Shown: positions 15,202 to 24,122 of the stretch, in pieces
How the letters are laid out: the number at the start of each line of letters is the position of its first letter
Numbering within the stretch: position 1 is the stretch's first letter
NCBI GenBank assembly: GCA_041390685.1
Contig: JAWKPL010000001.1
Span: 1,736,001-1,800,000, forward strand
Origin: JAIBBD01 sp041390685
GTDB taxonomy: Bacteria; Chloroflexota; Dehalococcoidia; UBA2979
Length of the DNA stretch: 64,000 bases
Reading direction: 5' to 3'
The notes under the pieces: generated by a model
What the model was told of the DNA's origin: nothing
Databases searched by the model: none
The model's input: only the letters and a program-made list of their open reading frames with translations
Made by a program: the position numbers and the translations under genes

Positions 15202-18200
15202 CTACCGCACCGTATAGACCGCGATCGTCTGGACGTTCCCCAGGCTGCGGTCGCGGACCGTCACCCGTACGGAGTAGGTCCCTCCGTCGAGGTTGGTCGT
15301 ATTCCACGTCGCGAGCGTCCCGCTCAGCACCGGCGTCGTCAGGCGCGCGATCGTGGTCCAGCTGCTCGGCGTCGCGCTCTCGCCGTACTCGATCACCGCG
15401 TCGATGAACGCCGGCGACGCCGCGGTCCCGCGAATCTGCACCGCGCCGAAGGTGAGCGGCGTCCCGTCCACCGGCGATGTGATTGCCGCCGTCGGCGCCA
15501 CCGCGCCGCCGCCGGCCGCCGCCGTGCTGGTGGCCGATGGCGTCCGCGTCGGCGTCGGGCTGCTTACCGCCACCGTCACCGTCACCACGAATCGCAACTC
15601 GCCGAGCTTGGCGTCGCTCACCCGCAGCCGCAGCGTGTACTTGCCCGGCGTGAGTGACTGGGTGCTCCACTGCCCCAGCACACCGCTCGACACACGGCCG
15701 CTGCTGCTCTGCAGCTCCTTCCACTCGCTCGGGTTCTCGCCGCTTCCGTATTCCAGCGTGTACGACTGGAAGTCTGGCGAGTCGGCCTTCCCGGCCACCG
15801 CGACCGTGCCCGAGACCGTCTGCCCCTGTCCCGGAGCCGAGATCGCCAGCGCGTTCGAGATCGCCGCGCTTTCCTCCGCCGTCGGCGCCAGCAGCGCACC
15901 CTGCGAGGCGACCCAGTTGCGCAGGTCCGGCCACGCCGCCAGCTCCTCGGGCGGCAGCACGAGGCGAGACTCCTCCTTCACGAACGCAGATGGCGTGCTC
16001 GCGGTCGCCAGCAACCCCGTCCGTGTGTCGATCTTGACCAGCTGCCACCAGTTGTCCGTCACCTGCGCCAGCTTGTTCCGATCCGTCGGGATCGAGTCGG
16101 ACGCGAACAGCGCCTTGGACAGACGCTCTCGAGGACAGGCGCTCGTCGCCAGCTTCCCGGACGGCCAGCACACGTCACGCTCCTCGACGCCCGCCGGACG
16201 CGGAAATGCGCTCGGCGCGATCTCCAGCATCTGGTTCGCCTGCGTCATGAAGTCATGCCACGCCCGCCACGAGATCGAGGTCGACAGGATGTTGTTCATC
16301 GGCGAGTTGTCCGAGTTCCCCGCCCACACGCCCGTCACCAGCTCAGGCGTGTATCCGAACGTCCACGTCTCCCCAATCGCGCGCGAGTTCTCGTACGGCT
16401 CGCTCGTCCCCGTCTTCACCGCCGAGGGCCGGTCCAGCAGCCCGAGGCCGGCGCCCGCGCAGTTGTACGTGAGGCAGAAGTTCTTCGGGTCCGACAAGAT
16501 CGAGGTCGCCATGTACGCGTAGTTCGCGCCCATGACCCGCCGCTCCTCGGGCTCACTGTTGTCGAGCAACACCTCGCCCTCCGAGGTGACCACCTTCTTC
16601 AGGATGATCGGGTCCAGCGGCCGCTCGCCTGAGGCATGCTCCTTCACCGGCTCCTGCCCGCGCATCATCCCGCCACCCGCCAGCACGCTGTATGCGTACG
16701 TCAGGTCGTCCATCCGGATGTCCACGCCGCCGAGCGTCAGCGCCGGCCCGTACCCGCGCTCGTCGTTCAGCGTGGTCAGCCCCGCCGTCTTCAGCGTGTT
16801 CACCACGTTCCCCACGCCGGCGAAGATGATGGCCTTGAACGCCGTCACGTTGAGCGAGCTTGCCAGCGCCGTCGACACCGGCACCAGTCCGTTGTAGCCC
16901 CCGCTGGGATTCCGCGGCGAGAACTCCTCCCCCGTCGACGGGTCGCGCACCGAGGCCGGCGTGTCGAAGATCATCGTTCCGGTGCTCCAGCCCTGCTGGA
17001 ACGTCGTGATGTACGTGAACGGCTTGAGCGTCGATCCGGGCGAGTTCAATGCCGCGATGTTGTCGTTGCGCCCCTGGATGTCATCACGGAAGTAGTCTCG
17101 GCTCGCGACGTACGTCAGCACCTCGCCCGTCTTCGGGTCCATCGCCATCAACGCGCCGTTGTGTCCGTCCGAGGTGGGCGAGTCGCGCTCGTATGCCGCC
17201 ACCTTGTCCTCGATCACCTGCTGCCCGAGGTGCTGCAGGTTCAGGTCGAGCGTCGTCGTGACCTCCAGGCCCCCCTGGTACAACGTCTCTTCCCCGAACC
17301 GCTCTTCCAGTTCGCGCGCCACCGGCCCCAGCACGAAGTGCGGCGCCTCGATGTCGAACTTCTTGTTGTGGAACACCAGCTCCTGCGCAAACGCGGCGTC
17401 CGCTTCGTCCTGCGAGATCGCCCCGTGACGCACCATGAGCGACAGTACTTCCTGCTGCCGCCCCTTCGCCGCCTCGAAGTTCTCAATCGGCTCATACGCC
17501 GCCGGAGACTGCGGGATCCCCGCCAGCAGCGCCGCCTCCGCCAGCGTCAGGTCCTTCGCGGACTTCCCGAAGTACCCCTCGGCCGCCGCCTGCACGCCGA
17601 CGTAGATGCCCCCGTACGAGATGGAGTTCAGGTACCACTCCATGATCTGCTCTTTGGAGTACTTCTTCGTCAGCTCGAGCGCGATGACCGTCTCCTTGAG
17701 CTTCCGGTCCACGCTTCGCTCGACCCGTTCCTCTTCCGGGATGTACACGTTCTTCGCCAGCTGCTGCGTGATCGAGGAGCCGCCGCTCCCCTGGAACATG
17801 TCCTCCCCGCCGAACGGACTGAAGTTCTCGAGGCCCGCTCGCACGAGCCCCTTCAGGTTCAGCCCGTTGTTCTCGTAAAAGCTCGCGTCCTCCGTCGAAA
17901 CCGTCGCCGACGCCATCACCGGCGCGATCTCGCTCAGCGGCACCGGCCGCCGCAGCCCCCCGAACTCATCCACAAACTCATACAGGAGCGTCCCGTGCCG
18001 GTCGTAGATCCGCGCTCCACCGCGGGGCAGCTGCGCGATCAGCTGCTCCGGTGGCACCACGTCGTCCGCATACGCGTTATACCGGCTCATCGCGTACAGC
18101 CCGCCCGCTCCCGCGATGCCCAGCCCCAGGACGAACATGGCGACCAGCGCGCCGCCGACGATCGTAAGTGCGCGCCGGCGTCCCCCGCCCCCGGTTGGCG

Positions 18201-18261
18201 CTTCACCGTTCGCGATGCGCCGCAGCAGGCGCCGTCGTCGTACTCGCTGTCCAGCCGTCAT
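15202..18261 (-). CDS. Class A penicillin-binding protein (PBP1A-like)
   Basis: Bifunctional peptidoglycan synthase of 1019 residues. It has a basic cytoplasmic N-terminus and one membrane helix (about 31-56). The glycosyltransferase-51 domain includes TEDASFYENNG (catalytic Glu about 124; Asn where His is usual) and GGSSITQQLAKN. The transpeptidase domain has SPGSTLKPF (nucleophile Ser 410, Lys 413), SSLN (about 467-470) and KTGTS (615-619). The last 200 residues carry two similar Ig-like repeats around TLEYGSGENPSEW and VIEYGESATPSSW, separated by a Pro/Thr/Ser linker. The start at 18261 overlaps the upstream methyltransferase stop by four bases (ATGA). Confidence 0.93.
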   Translation of the reverse strand: MTAGQRVRRRRLLRRIANGEAPTGGGGRRRALTIVGGALVAMFVLGLGIAGAGGLYAMSRYNAYADDVVPPEQLIAQLPRGGARIYDRHGTLLYEFVDEFGGLRRPVPLSEIAPVMASATVSTEDASFYENNGLNLKGLVRAGLENFSPFGGEDMFQGSGGSSITQQLAKNVYIPEEERVERSVDRKLKETVIALELTKKYSKEQIMEWYLNSISYGGIYVGVQAAAEGYFGKSAKDLTLAEAALLAGIPQSPAAYEPIENFEAAKGRQQEVLSLMVRHGAISQDEADAAFAQELVFHNKKFDIEAPHFVLGPVARELEERFGEETLYQGGLEVTTTLDLNLQHLGQQVIEDKVAAYERDSPTSDGHNGALMAMDPKTGEVLTYVASRDYFRDDIQGRNDNIAALNSPGSTLKPFTYITTFQQGWSTGTMIFDTPASVRDPSTGEEFSPRNPSGGYNGLVPVSTALASSLNVTAFKAIIFAGVGNVVNTLKTAGLTTLNDERGYGPALTLGGVDIRMDDLTYAYSVLAGGGMMRGQEPVKEHASGERPLDPIILKKVVTSEGEVLLDNSEPEERRVMGANYAYMATSILSDPKNFCLTYNCAGAGLGLLDRPSAVKTGTSEPYENSRAIGETWTFGYTPELVTGVWAGNSDNSPMNNILSTSISWRAWHDFMTQANQMLEIAPSAFPRPAGVEERDVCWPSGKLATSACPRERLSKALFASDSIPTDRNKLAQVTDNWWQLVKIDTRTGLLATASTPSAFVKEESRLVLPPEELAAWPDLRNWVASQGALLAPTAEESAAISNALAISAPGQGQTVSGTVAVAGKADSPDFQSYTLEYGSGENPSEWKELQSSSGRVSSGVLGQWSTQSLTPGKYTLRLRVSDAKLGELRFVVTVTVAVSSPTPTRTPSATSTAAAGGGAVAPTAAITSPVDGTPLTFGAVQIRGTAASPAFIDAVIEYGESATPSSWTTIARLTTPVLSGTLATWNTTNLDGGTYSVRVTVRDRSLGNVQTIAVYTVR

Positions 18262-19016
18262 ACGGCCGCCTCCTCCCGATGCAGCACGAGCAGGTGGGAT
18301 AGCCCGAACCGCCGCAGGGCCGAGTCCTCGGCCCGATAGCACGACCACCGCAGCAGCCGCGCCAGCATCGGTACCCGGGCCGCGACGTTGTCGAACCCGG
18401 GATAGACGTAACTATGGTGCACGAGGCGCAACCCCCGCTGCCTCGACACGCGCTCGATCCCTCGCGCCGTGTATGCCCGTGCGTGCGGCACCAGCCGGTT
18501 GCGCAACGGGTTCGGCAGCCAGTTCACCAGCGGGATGTTTCCAAACACGTACCGTTTGCCGAGGTACACGCCGTGTGTCTCGAACGGGTACAGCCGGTTC
18601 GGCGCGTAGATCACCGCCACCCCGCCCGGCGCCAGCACGCGCGACACTTCGCGCATGGTCGCGCCGTCGTCCTGCACGTGCTCGATCACCTCGTTCAGCA
18701 CCACCACGTCCAGCGATCCGTCGCGAAACGGCAGCGCCTCGCCGGCCGCCACCAGCACGTTCGCCGTCCCCCGCTCACGCGCCTGCGCCAGCCGCGCCTG
18801 TTCTATGTCGCAGCCATACGCCTCGGCGCCCTGCCGTTCGAAGGCGCGCACGTACTCTCCGAGCCCGCACCCGAGGTCCAGCACTCGCCGGCCGTTCAGC
18901 GAGACGTACCGCTCGATGATCGCTAGCCGCCGCTCCTGTCCGGAGCGCCACACGAAGCTCGGATTTCCCAGCCGGGCAGCGTCCGGAACTCGCTCGCCGA
19001 TGATGCTGCTCCTCAT
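18258..19016 (-). CDS. Class I SAM-dependent methyltransferase
   Basis: A 252-residue methyltransferase of the type-11 family. Motif I is RVLDLGCGLGEYVRAFERQG, motif II begins AYGCDIEQARLAQAR, and motif IV/V follow as DGSLDVVVLNEVIEHVQDDG and VLAPGGVAVIYAPNRLYPFE. The C-terminal region has a hydrophobic WLPNPLRNRLVPHARAYT and several aromatic residues, as in enzymes acting on lipids, quinones or polyprenyl-linked sugars. It is translationally coupled to the penicillin-binding protein gene, so a cell-wall or lipid-linked precursor is a plausible substrate (inference). Confidence 0.85.
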   Translation of the reverse strand: MRSSIIGERVPDAARLGNPSFVWRSGQERRLAIIERYVSLNGRRVLDLGCGLGEYVRAFERQGAEAYGCDIEQARLAQARERGTANVLVAAGEALPFRDGSLDVVVLNEVIEHVQDDGATMREVSRVLAPGGVAVIYAPNRLYPFETHGVYLGKRYVFGNIPLVNWLPNPLRNRLVPHARAYTARGIERVSRQRGLRLVHHSYVYPGFDNVAARVPMLARLLRWSCYRAEDSALRRFGLSHLLVLHREEAAV

Positions 19017-19134
19017 CGTGCCGTGATGGTGGGAACGCTATGGTACGCAACGCCTTGGTCCCCGACACCCGGGCACCCCAGGCACCACCGTCCGAGACCC
19101 CCACACCGTTCTGGTGCGCTCGGAAGGCTGCCCA

Positions 19135-19140
19135 TATAGT
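19135..19140 (+). promoter_or_regulatory. Possible -10 of the gatC operon
   Basis: TATAGT, 27 bases upstream of the gatC start codon, in a short intergenic region that is otherwise G+C-rich. No clear -35 is seen. A transcript starting near 19147 would have a leader of about 20 bases. Confidence 0.35.
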
Positions 19141-19167
19141 TACTCATACGTGACCCGGAGGAACCAC

Positions 19168-19455
19168 ATGTCCCTGACCCATGACGAGGTGCGGCACATC
19201 GCCCGCCTCGCCCGTCTCGGCCTTGCTCCCGAGGAAGTCGAGCGCTTCGGTGACCAGCTCTCGACCATCCTCGATCACTTCCAGGGTCTAAACGCCTTCG
19301 ACACCGAAGGCGTTCCCCCGACCGCCCAGTCTTTCGACCTCACCAACGTCGAGCGCGACGACGCCGCCCGCCCCTCCGCCGACCGCGCCGAGGTCCTCGC
19401 CAACGCGCCGCGCACCGAGGGCGCCTACGTCCGCGTCCGCGCGGTGCTCGACTAG
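19168..19455 (+). CDS. gatC: Glutamyl-tRNA(Gln) amidotransferase subunit C
   Basis: A 95-residue GatC, the small clamp subunit of the tRNA-dependent amidotransferase that converts Glu-tRNA(Gln) or Asp-tRNA(Asn) to the correct product. It opens MSLTHDEVRHIARLARLGLA and ends NAPRTEGAYVRVRAVLD, matching the family end to end; the central HFQGLNAFDTEGVPPT is the usual linker. The start at 19168 has an optimal CCGGAGGAACC site. gatA follows after eight bases. gatB is not in the window, a common arrangement when the operon is split. Confidence 0.96.
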   Translation: MSLTHDEVRHIARLARLGLAPEEVERFGDQLSTILDHFQGLNAFDTEGVPPTAQSFDLTNVERDDAARPSADRAEVLANAPRTEGAYVRVRAVLD

Positions 19456-19463
19456 GGGCGGCA

Positions 19464-20963
19464 ATGGTGAATCCCGCTTCCGATCCCTCCGCGATCCTCG
19501 ACCTCCCCGCACACGAGCAGGCAGCGCGTCTCCGCTCGGGCGAGGTGACCGCGCGCCGCCTGACGCAGGCCGCGCTCGAGCGTGTGCACGCGCAAGAGCC
19601 CGCGCTCGGCGCCTACATCACCTTCATGGACAACCAGGCGCTCGCGCAGGCCGACGCCGCCGACGCCCGCCTCCGCGCGGGCGACGCCGCGCCCCTCACC
19701 GGCATCCCTGTCGGTGTGAAGGACCTCCTCTCCACGAAGGGCATCCGCACGACCGCCGCTTCGAGGATGCTCGAGGACTTCCGGCCCATCATCGACTGCA
19801 CCGTCGTCGCGAAGCTCCGCGACGCCGGCGCCGTCTTCGTCGGTAAGACCAACCTCGACGAATTCGCGATGGGCTCATCTACAGAGCACTCCGCCTTCGG
19901 GCACACGCACAACCCATGGGACCTCGACCGCGTACCGGGCGGCTCCTCCGGTGGCTCCGCCGCCACCGTCGCCGCTGGCGGCGTCCCGCTCTCGCTCGGC
20001 ACCGACACCGGCGGCTCGATCCGGCAACCCGCCGCGCTCTGCGGCATCCTCGGCCTCAAGCCGACCTACGGCCGCGTGAGCCGCTTCGGCGTCATCGCCT
20101 TCGCCTCCAGCCTCGAGCAGGTCGGCCCCTTCGGCCGCGACGCCGAGGACGTGGCGCTGCTTCTGCAGGCCATCGCCGGCCTCGACCCCAACGACGCCAC
20201 CACGGCGCCCGTCCCCGTCCCCGACTACACCGCCGGGTTCGCCCGTGGCCTCGATGGCCTGCGCGTCGGCGTCCCGCGAGACTTCTTCGTTGATGGCATG
20301 GAAGACGGCGTCCGTGAGGCCGTCGAGGAGGCTATCGCCGTCTTCGAGCGCAACGGCGCCGTGGTCGACCGCGACGTCACGCTGCCGACCGTCTCCGCCG
20401 CCCTCCCCGTCTATTACATCATCGCCCCGTCGGAGGCCTCCGCGAATCTCGCCCGTTATGACGGCGTCAAGTACGGTTTCTCCTACCACGACGCCTCCAC
20501 GATGTGGGAAGAGATGGAGCAGACCCGTGGCCGCGGTTTCGGCGACGAGGTAAAGCGACGCATCATGATCGGCACATACGCCCTGTCCGCCGGCTACTAC
20601 GACGCGTACTACCTCAAGGCCCAGAAGGTGCGCACGCTCATCCGTCGCGACTTCGATGCGGCCCTCGCGGACCACGACCTCCTCCTCACGCCCACCTCCC
20701 CGACGGTCGCGTTCCGCCTCGGCGCGAAGACCGACGACCCCCTCGCGATGTACCTCAACGACCTCTGCACGCTCCCCGTCAACATCGCCGGCAACCCCGG
20801 CATGTCCGTCCCGTGCGGCTTCTCCGAGGGCCTGCCCGTCGGCCTCCAGCTCATCGGCCGCCCCTTCGAGGAGGCCACCCTTCTGAGCGCCGCACACGCC
20901 TACGGCGCGCTCACCGACTGGCACCTCCGCCGCCCGCCGGCCCGCTCCGAGATCCCGCTATGA
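19464..20963 (+). CDS. gatA: Glutamyl-tRNA(Gln) amidotransferase subunit A
   Basis: Amidase-signature glutaminase subunit of 499 residues. It hydrolyses glutamine and channels ammonia to GatB. The Ser-cisSer-Lys triad is complete: IPVGVKDLLSTKG (Lys), VPGGSSGGSAATVAAGG (cis-Ser and neighbours) and GTDTGGSIRQPAALCGI (nucleophile Ser). The C-terminal NIAGNPGMSVPCGFSEGLPV is typical. The stop codon overlaps the start of the aminotransferase gene (ATGA at 20960-20963). The three genes gatC, gatA and the aminotransferase form one transcription unit. Confidence 0.96.
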   Translation: MVNPASDPSAILDLPAHEQAARLRSGEVTARRLTQAALERVHAQEPALGAYITFMDNQALAQADAADARLRAGDAAPLTGIPVGVKDLLSTKGIRTTAASRMLEDFRPIIDCTVVAKLRDAGAVFVGKTNLDEFAMGSSTEHSAFGHTHNPWDLDRVPGGSSGGSAATVAAGGVPLSLGTDTGGSIRQPAALCGILGLKPTYGRVSRFGVIAFASSLEQVGPFGRDAEDVALLLQAIAGLDPNDATTAPVPVPDYTAGFARGLDGLRVGVPRDFFVDGMEDGVREAVEEAIAVFERNGAVVDRDVTLPTVSAALPVYYIIAPSEASANLARYDGVKYGFSYHDASTMWEEMEQTRGRGFGDEVKRRIMIGTYALSAGYYDAYYLKAQKVRTLIRRDFDAALADHDLLLTPTSPTVAFRLGAKTDDPLAMYLNDLCTLPVNIAGNPGMSVPCGFSEGLPVGLQLIGRPFEEATLLSAAHAYGALTDWHLRRPPARSEIPL

Positions 20964-22171
20964 CCGACGGCGACCATCCGGGGCACGTCGCGCGCCGCGG
21001 CCGCATCGCCGAGACGGTCTCCACCCTGCCTCCGTCGGGCATCCGTGAGTTTTTCGAGCTCCTCGATCACACCGAAGGCGTTATCTCGCTCGCCATCGGG
21101 CAGCCGGACTTCCCCACCCCATCTCAGATCACCCAGGCCGCCGCTGACTCGATGCTCGCCGGCAACACCGGCTACACCAGTAACTACGGCCTCATCGAGC
21201 TCCGTGAGGCGCTGAGCATCCAGCTCGAACGCCTCTACGGCGTCGCCTACTCGCCACAGAAGGAGCTGCTCCTCACCACCGGCGTCTCCGAGGCGCTCGA
21301 CATCGCCGTACGTGCGCTCGTCGACCGCGGCGACGAAGTCCTCGTCCCCGAGCCCGGCTACGTGGCGTATCAGCCCGTCGTCTTGCTCGCCGGCGCGAAG
21401 TATGTCCCCGTCCCCACCAGCGCGCAGGACCGCTTCATGGTCACCACAAACGCCCTGCGCGAGCACCTCACGCCCGCGAGCAAGGCCATCCTTATTGGCT
21501 ACCCGTCCAATCCCACGGGCGCGGTCATGGACCGCGACACCCTGCAGGCCATCGCTACCTTCGCCGAGGAGCACGACCTCATCGTCATCTCCGACGAGCT
21601 CTACGACCGCCTCGTCTACGACGTCCCGCACGTGTGTTTCGCCTCGCTTCCCGGCATGCGCGAGCGCACCATCCTCCTCGGCGGCTTCTCGAAGTCGTAT
21701 GCGATGACCGGCTGGCGCCTCGGCTACGTCGCCGCCCCGCCTCCCATGCTCGAGGCGATGATGAAGATTCACCAGTACGTGATGATGTCCGCTCCCACCG
21801 CCGCCCAGTACGCGGCCGTCGAGGCCCTCCGCACCGGCGAAGAGGACGTCCGCGGCATGGTCGCCGAATACGACCGCCGCCGCCTTCTCGCCTACCGCCG
21901 CTTCACCGAGATGGGCCTCCCCACCGTCGAGCCGCACGGCGCCTTCTACATCTTCCCGGACATCACCCCCGCGGGACTCGATGACCTCACCTTTTCCGAG
22001 CGCCTCCTCCGCGAGGAGCGCGTCGCCGTCGTCCCCGGTTCAACGTTCGGCGCCTCCGGACGCGGCCACATCCGCGTCTGCTACGCCACCGCCTACCGGG
22101 ATCTCGAGGAAGCCCTCAACCGGATCGAGCGCTTCGTCAACCGCTACCGCGCGGAGGCCGCGGCGAACTAG
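20960..22171 (+). CDS. Class I/II pyridoxal-phosphate aminotransferase
   Basis: A 403-residue fold-type I aminotransferase of the aspartate aminotransferase family. The PLP lysine is in LLGGFSKSYAMTGWRLGYVA. Other landmarks are VISLAIGQPDFPTPSQITQA, the YPSNPTGAVM segment and VISDELYDRLVY. The C-terminal GRGHIRVCYATAYRDLEEAL contains the arginine that binds the substrate carboxylate. The likely reaction is transfer of an amino group between an amino acid and 2-oxoglutarate; the amino acid specificity is not decidable here. The start overlaps the gatA stop, so it is translated with the amidotransferase subunits. Confidence 0.92.
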   Translation: MTDGDHPGHVARRGRIAETVSTLPPSGIREFFELLDHTEGVISLAIGQPDFPTPSQITQAAADSMLAGNTGYTSNYGLIELREALSIQLERLYGVAYSPQKELLLTTGVSEALDIAVRALVDRGDEVLVPEPGYVAYQPVVLLAGAKYVPVPTSAQDRFMVTTNALREHLTPASKAILIGYPSNPTGAVMDRDTLQAIATFAEEHDLIVISDELYDRLVYDVPHVCFASLPGMRERTILLGGFSKSYAMTGWRLGYVAAPPPMLEAMMKIHQYVMMSAPTAAQYAAVEALRTGEEDVRGMVAEYDRRRLLAYRRFTEMGLPTVEPHGAFYIFPDITPAGLDDLTFSERLLREERVAVVPGSTFGASGRGHIRVCYATAYRDLEEALNRIERFVNRYRAEAAAN

Positions 22172-22269
22172 CGGCGGCCCCCTGCCCGCCGTACTCCTCC
22201 ATTAACGAAGTCGACGCTCTTCCTAACAGGACAGCGCCTCATGACCGCGCGGTCGAGCTTACGACCGGC

Positions 22270-22300
22270 TATAATCCCGCCGGTTCGAACCGTCTATAAT
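22270..22300 (+). promoter_or_regulatory. Twin -10 elements flanking a perfect 12-bp palindrome
   Basis: Two TATAAT hexamers (22270-22275 and 22295-22300) lie 25 bases apart in the 287-base gap before the citrate synthase gene. Between them is the perfect palindrome CGGTTCGAACCG (22281-22292). A dimeric regulator bound here would block both promoters. No matching -35 boxes were found, so the promoters may depend on an activator or an unusual sigma factor. Confidence 0.45.
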
Positions 22301-22458
22301 GCTGGCGATCGCTCCCGCGTCGTCAGTGTCGAGCTCGCCGCTCACGGTGCGCTCGCTCAGCCGTGGGGGTGAGCCCGGACGCTTTTCGGTCCGATCTCAA
22401 GTGCAGGCTCGCGGGGCGGCAGGCTGCCGGGTGCCGTGAGCGGGTATGGGGAGGTCTT

Positions 22459-23607
22459 ATGACGCTGGATACGCCGATGCTCATCCCGGGACTCGAGGGC
22501 GTCCCGGCCGCGGAATCGTCTATCTCCCTCGTCGATGGCGAGGCAGGCAAGCTCTACTACCGCGGTTACTCCATCGAGGACCTCACCGAAGGCACCACCT
22601 TCGAGGAAGTCATCGCCCTCCTCTACGATGGCGAGCTCCCGGACCAGGCTCGCGTCGCTGAGATCACACGCCAGCTCGAGACTGCCCGCGTCCTCACCGA
22701 CGACCAGGTGTCGCTCGCGCGCCAGGTCGCCACCATGGCCCACCCGATGTTCGCGCTCCAGAGCGCCGTCGCCGCCCTCGGCCCAAAGACCAACGACTTC
22801 CCGCAGGACGACTTCGCCGGCGCCACCAACCGCGGCATCGACCTCATCGCCAAGGTCGGCCACCTCGTCGGCATCATCGCCCAGGCCTCCGCCGGCCGCC
22901 CTTACGAGGGCCCGCGCCCCGGAGAGTCGCACGCCACGATGATGCTCCGCATGATCACCGGCGCCGAACCCTCTGACCTCCACATCCGCACGATGGACGC
23001 GCTCCTGAACCTCCAGGCCGACCACAGCGCCGGCAACGCCTCCACCTTCACGACCCGCGTCGTGACCTCCACCAAGGCAGAGCCCGAGGCGGTCGTCTCA
23101 GCCGCCATCGGCGCCCTCTCAGGCCCCGCCCACGGCGGCGCCAACGAGCAGTCCCTCCGCCTCTTCGACCAGATCGGCAGCACCCAGAACGCCGAGGCCG
23201 AGGTGCCGCGCATGCTCGACGCCAAGGTGAAGATCCCCGGCGTCGGCCACCGCGTCTACCACGTGAAGGACCCCCGCTCCATCGTCATCCAGCGCCTCGC
23301 CTCAGAGGTCCTCGAACGCCCCCGCGAGCGCCAGCTCTACGAGGTCGCCCTCACCGTCGAACGCATCGTGAAGGAGCGCATCGGCTCCCGCGGCCTCTGG
23401 CCGAACGTCGACCTCTTCTCGGGCTGCGTCTTCGCCGCCCTCGATATCCCGATCGACTTCTTCACGCCGTGCTTCGCAGCGTCGCGCACCGCCGGCTGGA
23501 CCGCCCACATCGTCGAGCAGCTGCGCTCCGGCAACCGCATCTTCCGTCCGGACCAGATCTGGACCGGCGCCGACCCGCGGCCCTTCGTGCCGCTCGCCGC
23601 GCGCTAA
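22459..23607 (+). CDS. gltA: Citrate synthase family protein
   Basis: Citrate synthase (type II fold, short form) of 382 residues; it condenses oxaloacetate and acetyl-CoA. Catalytic regions are visible: SGPAHGGANEQ (first His), PGVGHRVYHVKDPR (second His and Arg) and WPNVDLFSGCVFAALDIP (Asp). The N-terminal LVDGEAGKLYYRGYSIEDL is also diagnostic. A 2-methylcitrate synthase role cannot be excluded because the families overlap. I chose ATG 22459 with GGGGAGG upstream over an upstream in-frame ATG. A stem-loop follows the gene at 23627-23655. Confidence 0.93.
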   Translation: MTLDTPMLIPGLEGVPAAESSISLVDGEAGKLYYRGYSIEDLTEGTTFEEVIALLYDGELPDQARVAEITRQLETARVLTDDQVSLARQVATMAHPMFALQSAVAALGPKTNDFPQDDFAGATNRGIDLIAKVGHLVGIIAQASAGRPYEGPRPGESHATMMLRMITGAEPSDLHIRTMDALLNLQADHSAGNASTFTTRVVTSTKAEPEAVVSAAIGALSGPAHGGANEQSLRLFDQIGSTQNAEAEVPRMLDAKVKIPGVGHRVYHVKDPRSIVIQRLASEVLERPRERQLYEVALTVERIVKERIGSRGLWPNVDLFSGCVFAALDIPIDFFTPCFAASRTAGWTAHIVEQLRSGNRIFRPDQIWTGADPRPFVPLAAR

Positions 23608-23626
23608 CCCCGAAGCCGCATCGAGC

Positions 23627-23655
23627 CAGAAGGCCGCCCATCGGGCGGCCTTCTG
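23627..23655. terminator. Stem-loop after citrate synthase
   Basis: CAGAAGGCCGCCC pairs perfectly with GGGCGGCCTTCTG across a three-base loop, 20 bases after the stop codon. A T-rich tail is lacking, so termination efficiency is uncertain. It lies between genes converging from both strands and could serve both. Confidence 0.7.
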
Positions 23656-23699
23656 CGTTGTGCATCATCCGAGGTGCCGGTCGCCCCCCCCCGGGGGCC

Positions 23700-24122
23700 C
23701 TACCCGAGCGCCGAGGTCCCCACGATTCCCACGACGCCCGTCAGCACCGTCGCGAACGCGATGGCCGCGGCGTACATCCCCGATCCTGGTTCAACCCGCA
23801 GCGTCCGGATCAGCGCGACCAGCGCGATCAGTCCCGCGATCAGCAGCAGCAACCCGATCGACGCGGCAGCGATCAGCCCCCAGAACAAGAACCCTGCCGT
23901 CGCCGCGCTCCGCAATGCCACGCTCCGCCGCCCGCTCGCACGCGCCGAGGCGAGCGCCGCTCCCGAGAGCACCGCGAAGTACAGCGTCACGAAGGCCACG
24001 AACGGGTAGTCGCTGCGTTCGGTGTCCTGGTTGATGATGATCGCGACGTACGCCACCACCGTCGCGAATCCGATCGCCGCCGCCAGCAGCGAGGTCCAGT
24101 CCCGTGCCGCCGGCTGCTTCAC
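23700..24122 (-). CDS. Four-helix membrane protein (hypothetical)
   Basis: A 140-residue integral membrane protein with four hydrophobic segments, roughly LLAAAIGFATVVAYVAIIIN, FVAFVTLYFAVLSGAALAS, GFLFWGLIAAASIGLLLLIAGL and AIAFATVLTGVVGIVG. The start is the GTG at 24122, which overlaps the TGA of the upstream phosphatase gene (GTGA at 24122-24119). Family not recognised. It is coupled to the inositol-phosphatase-like enzyme, but nothing in its sequence explains the link. Confidence 0.62.
   Translation of the reverse strand: MKQPAARDWTSLLAAAIGFATVVAYVAIIINQDTERSDYPFVAFVTLYFAVLSGAALASARASGRRSVALRSAATAGFLFWGLIAAASIGLLLLIAGLIALVALIRTLRVEPGSGMYAAAIAFATVLTGVVGIVGTSALG

Noticed and set aside
16636..18339. 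Plus-strand frame of 567 codons
   Set aside because: Antisense to the penicillin-binding protein, with the same His/Arg/Gln-rich composition typical of shadow frames.
22276..22300. GGTTCGAACC looked like a tRNA T-arm
   Set aside because: It is a symmetric palindrome. The flanking bases do not form T-stem, D-stem, anticodon stem or acceptor.
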